Positions 1 through 5,099 of a stretch of DNA of 6,964 nucleotides are shown here, one piece after another. Within the stretch, counting starts at the first letter, position 1. Each line of letters begins with the position of its first letter. Source of the DNA: Actinomycetota bacterium (GTDB taxonomy: Bacteria > Actinomycetota > Thermoleophilia > Gaiellales > Gaiellaceae); the NCBI GenBank assembly GCA_016870235.1, contig VGCB01000149.1, positions 1 through 6,964 of the forward strand, written 5' to 3'. Under the pieces are notes generated by a model. It ran no database searches, was not told the origin of the DNA, and was given only the letters and a program-made list of their open reading frames with translations. The position numbers and the translations under genes are program-made.

Positions 1-2
1 CG

Positions 3-68
3 GGCGGCGGGCTGCGCGAGGGCGCCGCGCTCGCGCTGGCCTGGCCCGAGGCGCTCGTCGCCGCCTGA
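3..68 (+). CDS. C-terminal end of an unidentified protein (5' part outside window)
   Basis: An open frame enters from the left edge and stops at the TGA at 66-68. The last 21 residues are Gly-Gly-Gly followed by LREGAALALAWPEALVAA, an alanine/leucine-rich amphipathic tail with GC-rich third positions typical of a real gene here. There is too little to name a family. It runs toward ettA, which lies on the opposite strand, so the next 440 bases are a convergent intergenic region. Confidence 0.5.
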   Translation, partial: GGGLREGAALALAWPEALVAA

Positions 69-284
69 GCCTGGGTCCACCGATACGCGTGACCGCTCGA
101 TCATTCAACTGCGCGCGCCTGCCGGGGTCGTCAGGACGTGCGCGGAACCGTTCGTGAATGCGTGTGCCTTTGCGAACGGTTCCGCGCGCGGAGCGCACCA
201 CCGGTGAACACCACTGGCGATCGAGATCAGGCGCAGCCCAGGTGGTACGCGGCCTGGCGGGCCCGGCAGGATGCATCCGCCCGC
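69..284. other. Intergenic stretch without an intact gene
   Basis: Between the upstream stop and the first recognisable piece of the phosphatase remnant I find no frame with protein-family character. The stretch holds the strong hairpin at 137-190 and a smaller imperfect palindrome at 253-270 (9-bp arms with one mismatch, centre GGGCCC). No tRNA, CRISPR or T-rich terminator tail was seen. The first part of this stretch may be unrecognisable remains of the same dead gene as 285-484. Confidence 0.5.
137..190. repeat. Very strong hairpin (22-bp arms, 10-nt loop)
   Basis: The arms contain a perfect 15-bp inverted repeat, GCGCGGAACCGTTCG (140-154) and its complement (173-187). Outward it gains one G-T and two Watson-Crick pairs (137-139 with 188-190). 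Inward it gains two G-T pairs and two A-T pairs (155-158 with 169-172). The loop is 159-168. It lies 69 bases past the stop of the left-edge gene, in a convergent region. No T-run follows on either strand, so it is not a classical intrinsic terminator. It could stop transcription by structure alone, protect a 3' end, or be a palindromic repeat. Confidence 0.75.
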
Positions 285-484
285 GCGAATCGGTGGATCC
301 AAGCTGAGCCAGCGACGGACGCCGCCCCCCGGAGCGCGGCGGGTCGGCGTCGCGCCCCGGGCCGCAATGGTGACGACGCTCGCGGCGCTCGAGGAGCGTC
401 ACGGCGGCGCGGGACAGTACCTGCGCGACGCGGGCGCCGATCCGGAGGCAGTGGAGTCCGTGCGGCGCCCTCATCGGCGACTGA
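285..484 (+). pseudogene. Decayed 3' remnant of a tyrosine/dual-specificity phosphatase (Y_phosphatase3-like)
   Basis: The frame starting at 343 reads VGVAPRAAMVTTLAALEERH, then GGAGQYLRDAGADPEAVESV. This is the conserved C-terminal pattern I recall for bacterial protein tyrosine phosphatases of the Y_phosphatase3 type: GVxxxxM..TL..LxExxGG...YL...G......R.L. Just upstream, in another frame (291-308), RWIQAE resembles the Trp-containing helix that precedes it in the family. At about 463-468 the frame must shift once more to give the natural ending ALIGD and the TGA at 482-484. So at least two frameshifts separate three family-like pieces. The catalytic HCxxGxxR loop and the N-terminal two thirds are not present. 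It ends 27 bases before the ettA stop on the opposite strand. The similarity is judged from memory of the family, not from a search. Confidence 0.5.
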
Positions 485-511
485 CGCCTCCGCCGTCGCC
501 TGGGTGCCCGC

Positions 512-2188
512 TCAGCCGGGGCGGACGAGCGGCTTGTAGCGGATGCGATGCGGCTCGAGCGCCTCGGGACCGCGGGTCTCGCGCACCCAGTCGCAGTACT
601 CCTGGTAGGTGCCCTCGAACCACGTCGTCTGCGAGTCGCCCTCGAAGGCGAGGATGTGGGTCGCGATCCGGTCGAGGAACCACCGGTCGTGGGAGATCAC
701 GACTGCGCACCCGGCGAAGTCGACGAGCGCGTCCTCGAGCGCGCGCAGGGTGTCGACGTCGAGGTCGTTCGTCGGCTCGTCCAGCAGGAGGAGGTTGCCG
801 CCGGAGCGCAGGAGCTTCGCCAGGTGGACGCGGTTCCGCTCGCCGCCCGAAAGGTCCTTGACGAGCTTCTGCTGGTCGCCGCCGCGGAAGTTGAACCAGG
901 AGACGTACTGGCGCGAGTTCACCTCCCGCTTGCCGAGCGCGATCGTGTCCTGGTTCCCGGAGATCTCCTTCCAGACCGTGTTCTGCGGGTTGAGATCGCC
1001 GCGCGCCTGGTCGACGTACGCGATCTCGACCGTCTCCCCGACCGTGAGCGCTCCCGCGTCGGGCTGCTCCTCGCCCGCGATCATGCGGAAGAGGGTCGTC
1101 TTGCCGGCGCCGTTCGGGCCGATCACGCCGACGATGCCGCCGGGCGGCAGGTCGAAGGTGAGGTCCTCGACGAGGAGCCGGTCGCCGAACCCCTTCTGCA
1201 CGTGCTCGGCCCGGACGACGACGTCGCCGAGGCGCGGCCCGGCGGGGATGTGGATCTCGACCCCCTCGAGCTTGACGTCCTGCTCCTCGGCGAGGAGCTT
1301 CTCGTAGTGGGTCAGCCGCGCCTTCGACTTCGCGTGCCGCGCCTTCGGGCTCATCCGCACCCACTCGAGCTCGCGCTGCAGCGTCCGCCGGCGCGCCGCG
1401 GACTGCTTCTCCTCGGTCGCGAGCCGCGCCTCCTTCTGCTCGAGCCACGAGGAGTAGTTGCCCCGGAACGGGATCCCGCGGCCGCGGTCGAGCTCGAGGA
1501 TCCAGCCGGCGACGTTGTCGAGGAAGTAGCGGTCGTGGGTGACCGCGATCACCGATCCCTTGTAGCTCTCGAGGAACCGCTCGAGCCAGGCGACCGACTC
1601 GGCATCGAGGTGGTTCGTCGGCTCGTCGAGAAGGAGGAGGTCGGGCGAGGAGAGGAGCAGCCGGCAGAGCGCGACGCGGCGCCTCTCGCCGCCCGACAGC
1701 GTCGTCACGTCGCGGTCGCCGTCGGGGAGCCGGAGCGCGTCCATGGCGCGGTCGATCGTGGCGTCGAGGCTCCAGGCGTCGTGCCGGTCGATCAGCTCCT
1801 GCACCTTGCCCTGCTCGGCGAGCAGCGCGTCGAAGTCGGCGTCGGGGTCGGCGAACCCGGCCGAGATCTCGTTGAACCGGTCGAGCAGATCGCGGAGCGG
1901 CCGGACGCCGTCCTCGACGTTCGTGCGCACGTCCTTCTCGGCGTCGAGGTGCGGCTCCTGCTCGAGGAAGCCGACGGTCGAGCCGGGGTTGAGCTCGGCG
2001 ACCCCCGACGACGGCTCCTCGCGCCCGGCCATGATCCGCAGCAGCGTCGACTTGCCGGCGCCGTTCGGCCCGAGGACGCCGATCTTCGCGCCGTAGAGGA
2101 ACGACAGCGAGATGTTCGCCAGCACCTGCCGGTCGGGGCCGTAGAACTTGTCGGCCCGGTGCATCGTGTAGATGATGTCGTCGCTCAT
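512..2188 (-). CDS. ettA: Energy-dependent translational throttle protein EttA (ABC-F ATPase)
   Basis: A 558-residue soluble ABC-F protein with two ATP-binding cassettes and no membrane segment. In E. coli, EttA binds the ribosomal E site and gates entry of the 70S complex into elongation according to the ATP:ADP ratio. Cassette 1 has Walker A GPNGAGKST (40-48), signature LSGGE (164-168), Walker B LLLLDEP (184-190) and the H-loop His218. Cassette 2 has GPNGAGKTT (357-365), LSGGE (446-450), LLLLDEP (466-472) and His500. The insert at about 93-145 matches the 'arm'. The linker at about 245-317, with WLEQKEARLA, ELEWVR and IPAGPRLGD, matches the P-site tRNA-interaction motif that sets EttA apart from Uup and other ABC-F proteins. 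The ending ALEPHRIRYK is also EttA-like. The start is the ATG at 2188, giving the family's N-terminus; an in-frame ATG eight codons upstream (2212) lies inside the leader hairpin. No good Shine-Dalgarno sequence is visible. It is downstream of the Nudix gene but probably has its own promoter. Confidence 0.95.
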   Translation of the reverse strand: MSDDIIYTMHRADKFYGPDRQVLANISLSFLYGAKIGVLGPNGAGKSTLLRIMAGREEPSSGVAELNPGSTVGFLEQEPHLDAEKDVRTNVEDGVRPLRDLLDRFNEISAGFADPDADFDALLAEQGKVQELIDRHDAWSLDATIDRAMDALRLPDGDRDVTTLSGGERRRVALCRLLLSSPDLLLLDEPTNHLDAESVAWLERFLESYKGSVIAVTHDRYFLDNVAGWILELDRGRGIPFRGNYSSWLEQKEARLATEEKQSAARRRTLQRELEWVRMSPKARHAKSKARLTHYEKLLAEEQDVKLEGVEIHIPAGPRLGDVVVRAEHVQKGFGDRLLVEDLTFDLPPGGIVGVIGPNGAGKTTLFRMIAGEEQPDAGALTVGETVEIAYVDQARGDLNPQNTVWKEISGNQDTIALGKREVNSRQYVSWFNFRGGDQQKLVKDLSGGERNRVHLAKLLRSGGNLLLLDEPTNDLDVDTLRALEDALVDFAGCAVVISHDRWFLDRIATHILAFEGDSQTTWFEGTYQEYCDWVRETRGPEALEPHRIRYKPLVRPG

Positions 2189-2196
2189 GCTGGTTA

Positions 2197-2255
2197 CCGC
2201 AGTCTCGCGCATCTGCCGGGTGAGGGACCGAGGTAGCAGATGCGCGAGCCTGCGG
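2197..2255 (-). promoter_or_regulatory. Long hairpin in the ettA 5' leader
   Basis: Arms 2197-2216 and 2236-2255 are complementary at 19 of 20 positions, including a perfect 13-bp core (GCAGATGCGCGAG and its complement), with a 19-base loop. In ettA mRNA the 3' arm ends 8 bases before the ATG, so it would cover any ribosome-binding site and the alternative ATG at 2212. There is no U-run after it, which makes masking of translation initiation or mRNA stabilisation more likely than termination. I do not recognise a known riboswitch or T-box pattern in the loop. Confidence 0.6.
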
Positions 2256-2261
2256 ATCCTA
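2256..2261 (-). promoter_or_regulatory. Possible -10 box (TAGGAT) of an ettA promoter
   Basis: Read on the minus strand, 2261-2256 is TAGGAT, a good actinobacterial TANNNT -10 element. A start about 7 bases downstream (near 2249) would make the transcript begin at the core stem of the leader hairpin, giving a leader of about 61 bases. No convincing -35 is present at 16-18 bases (about 2278-2284 is CCAGGG-like), so this is tentative. Confidence 0.35.
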
Positions 2262-2372
2262 GAGCAGCGGGAGGGTCCCCCTGGCCCCCTCAGGGGCACG
2301 AGCAGGGAGTCGCGGCTTCCGTGTTCGGATCTCCGTGGTGCGCTACCGCGTCTGTCGGACGCGTCTGGCTGA

Positions 2373-2437
2373 ACTGAAGCCGGACGCGGGCGTTCGGGGT
2401 GCGGTCCGTTTCGTTCCCCGTCCGACTTCAGTCGGAC
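2373..2437 (-). terminator. Hairpin(s) over the Nudix stop codon, possible transcription end
   Basis: Positions 2373-2386 and 2419-2432 form a 14-bp stem. In minus-strand RNA its only imperfection is a G-U pair (2380/2425). In plus-strand RNA the same position would be a C-A mismatch, so the structure suits a minus-strand transcript. A second, mutually exclusive hairpin, GTCCGAC-TTCA-GTCGGAC (2420-2437), uses the same sequence and contains the Nudix stop codon (2428-2430). Only two T residues follow the large stem, so if it terminates it is not of the strong U-tract kind. Confidence 0.4.
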
Positions 2438-2850
2438 GGCTCGTGGGCGATCGATGCCGCCAGGCCGTCGATCAACGCCCCGTCGTGGCCGTAGGTGAGA
2501 AGGTCGCGTGCAGCAAGGAGCGAGACCCAGCGCACCTCGTCGACCTCTCCCTCCTGCGGCTGCAGGTCTCCCCCGAGAACGCCGAGCTGCCAGTAGCGGA
2601 CGCGCTTCGGCCTGCCCTTGGCGTCGGTGTACCGAGTGGAAGGGAGCTCCGGGCCGAGAGAGCATCGGAGCCCCGTCTCCTCCTCGACCTCCCGCAGGGC
2701 GCACGCCTCGTCCGTCTCGCCCGGCTCGACCTTGCCCTTGGGGAACGTCCAGTCCCCGTACCGCGCCCGGTGGATCAGGAGCACCTCGACCTCGCCGTCG
2801 ACCGACCGCACCGGGACTCCGCCGGCGGCGCGGACGACCGCCTCCGTCAC
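2428..2850 (-). CDS. Nudix hydrolase (MutT1-like)
   Basis: A 140-residue cytosolic Nudix-domain hydrolase. The complete Nudix box GX5EX7REUXEEXGU is present at residues 39-61 (G39, E45, R53-E54, E57-E58, G60-L61), preceded by DWTFPKG and followed by a WV strand (W108-V109). Such enzymes cleave nucleoside diphosphates linked to another group with the help of Mg2+ held by the REUXEE glutamates. The sequence style and length resemble the N-terminal Nudix part of mycobacterial MutT1 (8-oxo-GTP/dinucleoside polyphosphate hydrolysis), without the histidine-phosphatase domain. The start is the GTG at 2850, because it gives the normal domain N-terminus (AVVRAAGGVPV). Its GTGA overlaps the stop codon of the CYTH-CHAD gene by 4 bases, which implies translational coupling. 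The substrate cannot be fixed from sequence; the CHAD neighbour makes a polyphosphate or dinucleoside polyphosphate an attractive guess. Confidence 0.9.
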   Translation of the reverse strand: MTEAVVRAAGGVPVRSVDGEVEVLLIHRARYGDWTFPKGKVEPGETDEACALREVEEETGLRCSLGPELPSTRYTDAKGRPKRVRYWQLGVLGGDLQPQEGEVDEVRWVSLLAARDLLTYGHDGALIDGLAASIAHEPSD

Positions 2851-4400
2851 ACCTCGACCTTGCGGGCGGCCGCGTCGAGCTCCTTCCAGGCGGCCGGCCA
2901 GCTCCGGCGGGCCTCGTACTGCCGCTCGTGCTCGCGCTCGACGAGCCGGGCGGCGAAGCGCTTGGCCGACGGCCGCTCGGCGGCCCAGGCGGCGATCCGC
3001 TCCTCGGCGATGACGGAGTCCTGGTGCTCGCCGAGAACGTCCTGCGCGGCCTTCGCCGCCTCGACGAACCGCGCTCCCGCCTTCCCGAGCTCGTGCGCTG
3101 CGAGCGCCGCCGCGTAGCGCGCCCGCTTGACGTCGATCCGCACGGCGTGCAGCCGCTCGTCGGGCGGGTTCTTGCCGAGCGCCTTCACGGCCGCCCGGAG
3201 ACGCTTCGTCTCCTTCGCCCAGATCCGGCCGAGAGGCGTCGTGTCCCCGCTCGCCGGCGGCGCCACCGCCTGCTCGAGCCGGTCGAGGAGCAGCAGGTAG
3301 CGCTCGCTCGAGAGCGCCTCGAGGACAACCTTTCGAGCCGGCCCTCGCTCTGCCTCGACGTGCGCGAGGAGCGCGGCGCCCTCCGGAGCGCCGTTTCCCA
3401 CCTCCGACACGTCGGCCGACAGCCACTCGAGGAGCAGCAGGTAGCGCTCGCTCGAGAGCGCCTCGAGGACAACCTTTCGAGCCGGCCCTCGCTCTGCCTC
3501 GACGTGCGCGAGGAGCGCGGCGCCCTCCGGAGCGCCGTTTCCCACCTCTGACACGTCGGCCGACAGCCACTCGAGGAGCACGTCGAGATCCCGCGCAGGG
3601 CCGAGCGCCCGACCGAGCCAGCCGAGCTCGACGCGCAGGTCGTCCGCCCAGCGCCGATCGACGAGCGCGCGCGCGGTCCGCAGGTACGCACGCAGCATGC
3701 GCGTCGAGACGCGGAGCTGGTGGAGGTCCTCGATGTCGGTGCCGAGCCGCGTCCCCGGATCGTGCGCGAGCAGCCGGCGGAGCTGTTCCTCGAGCGCGAG
3801 GCCCAGCGCCTCGACGGGCGGCGTCGAAGGCGTGACCTCGACCGGGCCGGCAGGAAGCGTCAGGTCGAGCGCCCGGTAGAGCTTCGGCGTCGTCTCGGCC
3901 GCGTCCGCGCCGGCAGCCCGGATCTCCTTCTCGAGCCGTCGCAGCGTCCGCTCGTCGCCCTCGAGGAGATCGATCTCGACCTCGCGGAAGCGCCGGGTCA
4001 CGCGCGGGCCCTCCATCACGGCGACGGAGTCGTCGACGATCTCGGCGCCCCGGGCGCGCACGCCCTCGCGCCGCGTCCGGAGACGCGCGACGGGGACGAG
4101 CGGTCGGTCGCGCACGTACGCGACGAGGAGCGCCGTCATCTCGGCGGGAGGCCGTGCCGGTGCGCCCGGCTCCTCGAGCTCGATGCGGGCAACGCCCTTC
4201 GGCAGCTTCAGCTGCCACAGCCCCGCCCCGTCCTCGATCCGGTACCGGAAGGTGACGCCGTGACGGGCGAGTGCGAGATCCGCCGTGTCGTGGTACGTCG
4301 AGACGAAGATGCGCGTCGGCAGGCTCTCGCCACCGAGCTCCGGAAGCACGAAGCCTGCCCGTGGGCGGAGCTTCAGCTCGCGCTCGAGGTGCTCCCGCAT
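2847..4400 (-). CDS. CYTH-CHAD domain protein with an internal 48-residue tandem duplication
   Basis: A 517-residue cytosolic protein. The N-terminal CYTH (triphosphate tunnel) domain spans about residues 4-185. It has the ExExK start motif (E6-R-E8-L-K10), YHDTADLALARHGVTFRYR (36-54), LKLPK (64-68) and the acidic strand REVEID (139-144). These residues bind triphosphate and metal in inorganic triphosphatases such as E. coli YgiF. The CHAD domain (about 196-510) is helical, basic and histidine-containing, with HQLRVSTRMLR (227-237) and HAVRIDVKRARY (418-429) as its two characteristic helices; CHAD domains bind inorganic polyphosphate. Residues 277-324 are repeated at 325-372, so the ancestral protein would have been about 469 residues. 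The ATG at 4400 is chosen because the CYTH motif begins five residues later, and a -10 box places transcription there. First gene of the minus-strand operon, overlapping the Nudix gene. Whether the enlarged CHAD bundle still folds is unknown. Confidence 0.92.
   Translation of the reverse strand: MREHLERELKLRPRAGFVLPELGGESLPTRIFVSTYHDTADLALARHGVTFRYRIEDGAGLWQLKLPKGVARIELEEPGAPARPPAEMTALLVAYVRDRPLVPVARLRTRREGVRARGAEIVDDSVAVMEGPRVTRRFREVEIDLLEGDERTLRRLEKEIRAAGADAAETTPKLYRALDLTLPAGPVEVTPSTPPVEALGLALEEQLRRLLAHDPGTRLGTDIEDLHQLRVSTRMLRAYLRTARALVDRRWADDLRVELGWLGRALGPARDLDVLLEWLSADVSEVGNGAPEGAALLAHVEAERGPARKVVLEALSSERYLLLLEWLSADVSEVGNGAPEGAALLAHVEAERGPARKVVLEALSSERYLLLLDRLEQAVAPPASGDTTPLGRIWAKETKRLRAAVKALGKNPPDERLHAVRIDVKRARYAAALAAHELGKAGARFVEAAKAAQDVLGEHQDSVIAEERIAAWAAERPSAKRFAARLVEREHERQYEARRSWPAAWKELDAAARKVEV
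3283..3580. repeat. 144-bp in-frame tandem duplication (143/144 identical)
   Basis: Copy 1 is 3283-3426 and copy 2 is 3427-3570. They differ only at 3405 (C) versus 3549 (T), a silent serine change (TCG/TCA on the coding strand). A third occurrence of the first ten bases, TCGAGGAGCA, follows at 3571-3580 and then the sequence diverges. The unit was therefore bounded by 10-bp direct repeats, as expected from replication slippage or unequal recombination. It is a multiple of three and leaves the CHAD reading frame open. Confidence 0.97.
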
Positions 4401-4406
4401 CCACGC

Positions 4407-4412
4407 AGCCTA
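4407..4412 (-). promoter_or_regulatory. Putative -10 box for a leaderless CYTH-CHAD transcript
   Basis: On the minus strand TAGGCT (4412-4407) is followed by exactly six bases and then the ATG at 4400, so transcription should start at or within a base of the initiator A. This is the usual geometry of leaderless actinobacterial genes. A GGAG 12 bases before the ATG is too far away for an ideal ribosome-binding site, which also favours leaderless initiation. The -35 region (about 4430-4436) is only weakly similar to TTGACA. Confidence 0.45.
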
Positions 4413-4441
4413 CTCCGGTGGCACCGGCCTCGGCATCGCTG

Positions 4442-4469
4442 TTCACGGATCTCTCGATTCGGTTAACGT
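4442..4469 (+). promoter_or_regulatory. Putative promoter of the DUF47-pit operon
   Basis: TTCACG (4442-4447, four of six matches to TTGACA), a 16-base spacer and TAACGT (4464-4469, TANNNT) form a plausible sigma-70 promoter. Transcription would begin near 4476, only a few bases before the ATG at 4479, giving an almost leaderless mRNA; no Shine-Dalgarno sequence is seen. The -35 overlaps GTTCAC, the core of the actinobacterial PHO box unit, and a second similar hexamer GTTAAC begins 21 bases on. Proper PHO boxes have 11-base periodicity (22), so PhoP control is only a suggestion. Confidence 0.35.
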
Positions 4470-4478
4470 CCCGGGCGC

Positions 4479-5099
4479 ATGAAGATCTCCCTCACCCCAC
4501 GCACGAGCGAGTTCTACGTCCTCTTCTCCCGCGCCGGCGAGAACGCGCTCGCCGTCGCGCGCCTGGTCGAGCGCCGCTTCCGCGAGCACCCGAACTCCGG
4601 CGTCACGCAGGAGGAGGTGAAGGCGGCGGAGACGGCCGGCGACGGCATCACGCGCGACCTGATCCAGCTGCTCAACACCCAGTACCTGACGCCGTTCGAC
4701 CGCGACGACATCTACATGCTGGCGACCGAGATCGACGACGTCGTCGACTACCTGGAGGAGGCGTCCGACCTGCTCGGGCTCTACGGCGTCGAGCTGCCGA
4801 CACGCCACGCCGTCGAGCAATGCGGCGTGATCGTGAAGGCCGCGGAGCAGCTCGCGGTCGCGCTCGAGAACCTGAAGGGCGGGCGCGGGATCCACGAGGC
4901 GCTGATCGCGCTCAAGGGCTTCGAGGACGAGGGCGACCGGCTGCTTCGCGACGGGCTCGCGTCGCTCTTCCGCGACGGCGGGATCGACCCGCTGATCGTG
5001 ATTCGCTGGAAGGACATCTACGAGGCGCTCGAGCGCGCGCTCGACGCCTGCGAGACGGCCGCGAACGTCATCGCCAACATCGTCGTCAAGAACGCATGA
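4479..5099 (+). CDS. DUF47/PhoU-like phosphate transport regulator (PiT accessory protein)
   Basis: A 206-residue all-helical cytosolic protein of the DUF47 (PhoU_div) family, which is distantly related to PhoU and normally encoded next to PiT permeases, whose activity it is thought to modulate. The opening PRTSEFYVLFSRAGEN, the helix with ETAGDGITRDLIQLLN (51-66), PFDRDDIY (72-79) and EIDDVVDYLEEASD (84-97) are typical. Acidic ExxxD/DxxxD pairs that bind metal in PhoU-type proteins are visible at D86/D90, E149/D153 and E185/D189. Length is normal for the family. The ATG at 4479 gives the conserved N-terminus. The stop overlaps the start of pit as ATGA (5096-5099), so the two are translationally coupled and probably interact at the inner face of the membrane. 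Confidence 0.93.
   Translation: MKISLTPRTSEFYVLFSRAGENALAVARLVERRFREHPNSGVTQEEVKAAETAGDGITRDLIQLLNTQYLTPFDRDDIYMLATEIDDVVDYLEEASDLLGLYGVELPTRHAVEQCGVIVKAAEQLAVALENLKGGRGIHEALIALKGFEDEGDRLLRDGLASLFRDGGIDPLIVIRWKDIYEALERALDACETAANVIANIVVKNA

Noticed and set aside
69..342. tRNA or other structured RNA gene in the left gap
   Set aside because: No T-loop GTTCGANTC-like sequence, acceptor stem or CCA is visible. The hairpin at 137-190 is a simple long stem.
548..2236. Long open frame (562 codons) on the plus strand opposite ettA
   Set aside because: It is the mirror of a clear ABC-F gene in a GC-rich genome. Its composition (Val/Glu/Arg/Leu-rich with no motifs) is that of a shadow frame.
2285..2300. 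Small GCCCC/GGGGC inverted repeat in the ettA upstream region
   Set aside because: A 5-bp stem in GC-rich sequence is expected by chance.
2335..3117. Plus-strand open frame across the Nudix gene and into the CHAD gene
   Set aside because: No family character. It overlaps two well-supported minus-strand genes.
3283..3570. CRISPR or minisatellite interpretation of the tandem repeat
   Set aside because: There are only two copies of 144 bp with no spacers. The unit lies wholly within a coding domain and keeps the frame.
2851..4446. Extension of the Nudix frame upstream over the CYTH-CHAD gene
   Set aside because: Upstream of the GTG at 2850 this frame is Arg/Ala/Gly-rich antisense-like filler. 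The real coding frame there is CYTH-CHAD, with conserved motifs throughout.
4441..4467. Full PHO box (two 11-base direct repeat units)
   Set aside because: Only one good GTTCAC unit is present. The second, GTTAAC, is offset by 21 rather than 22 bases, so it is kept only as a weak suggestion.
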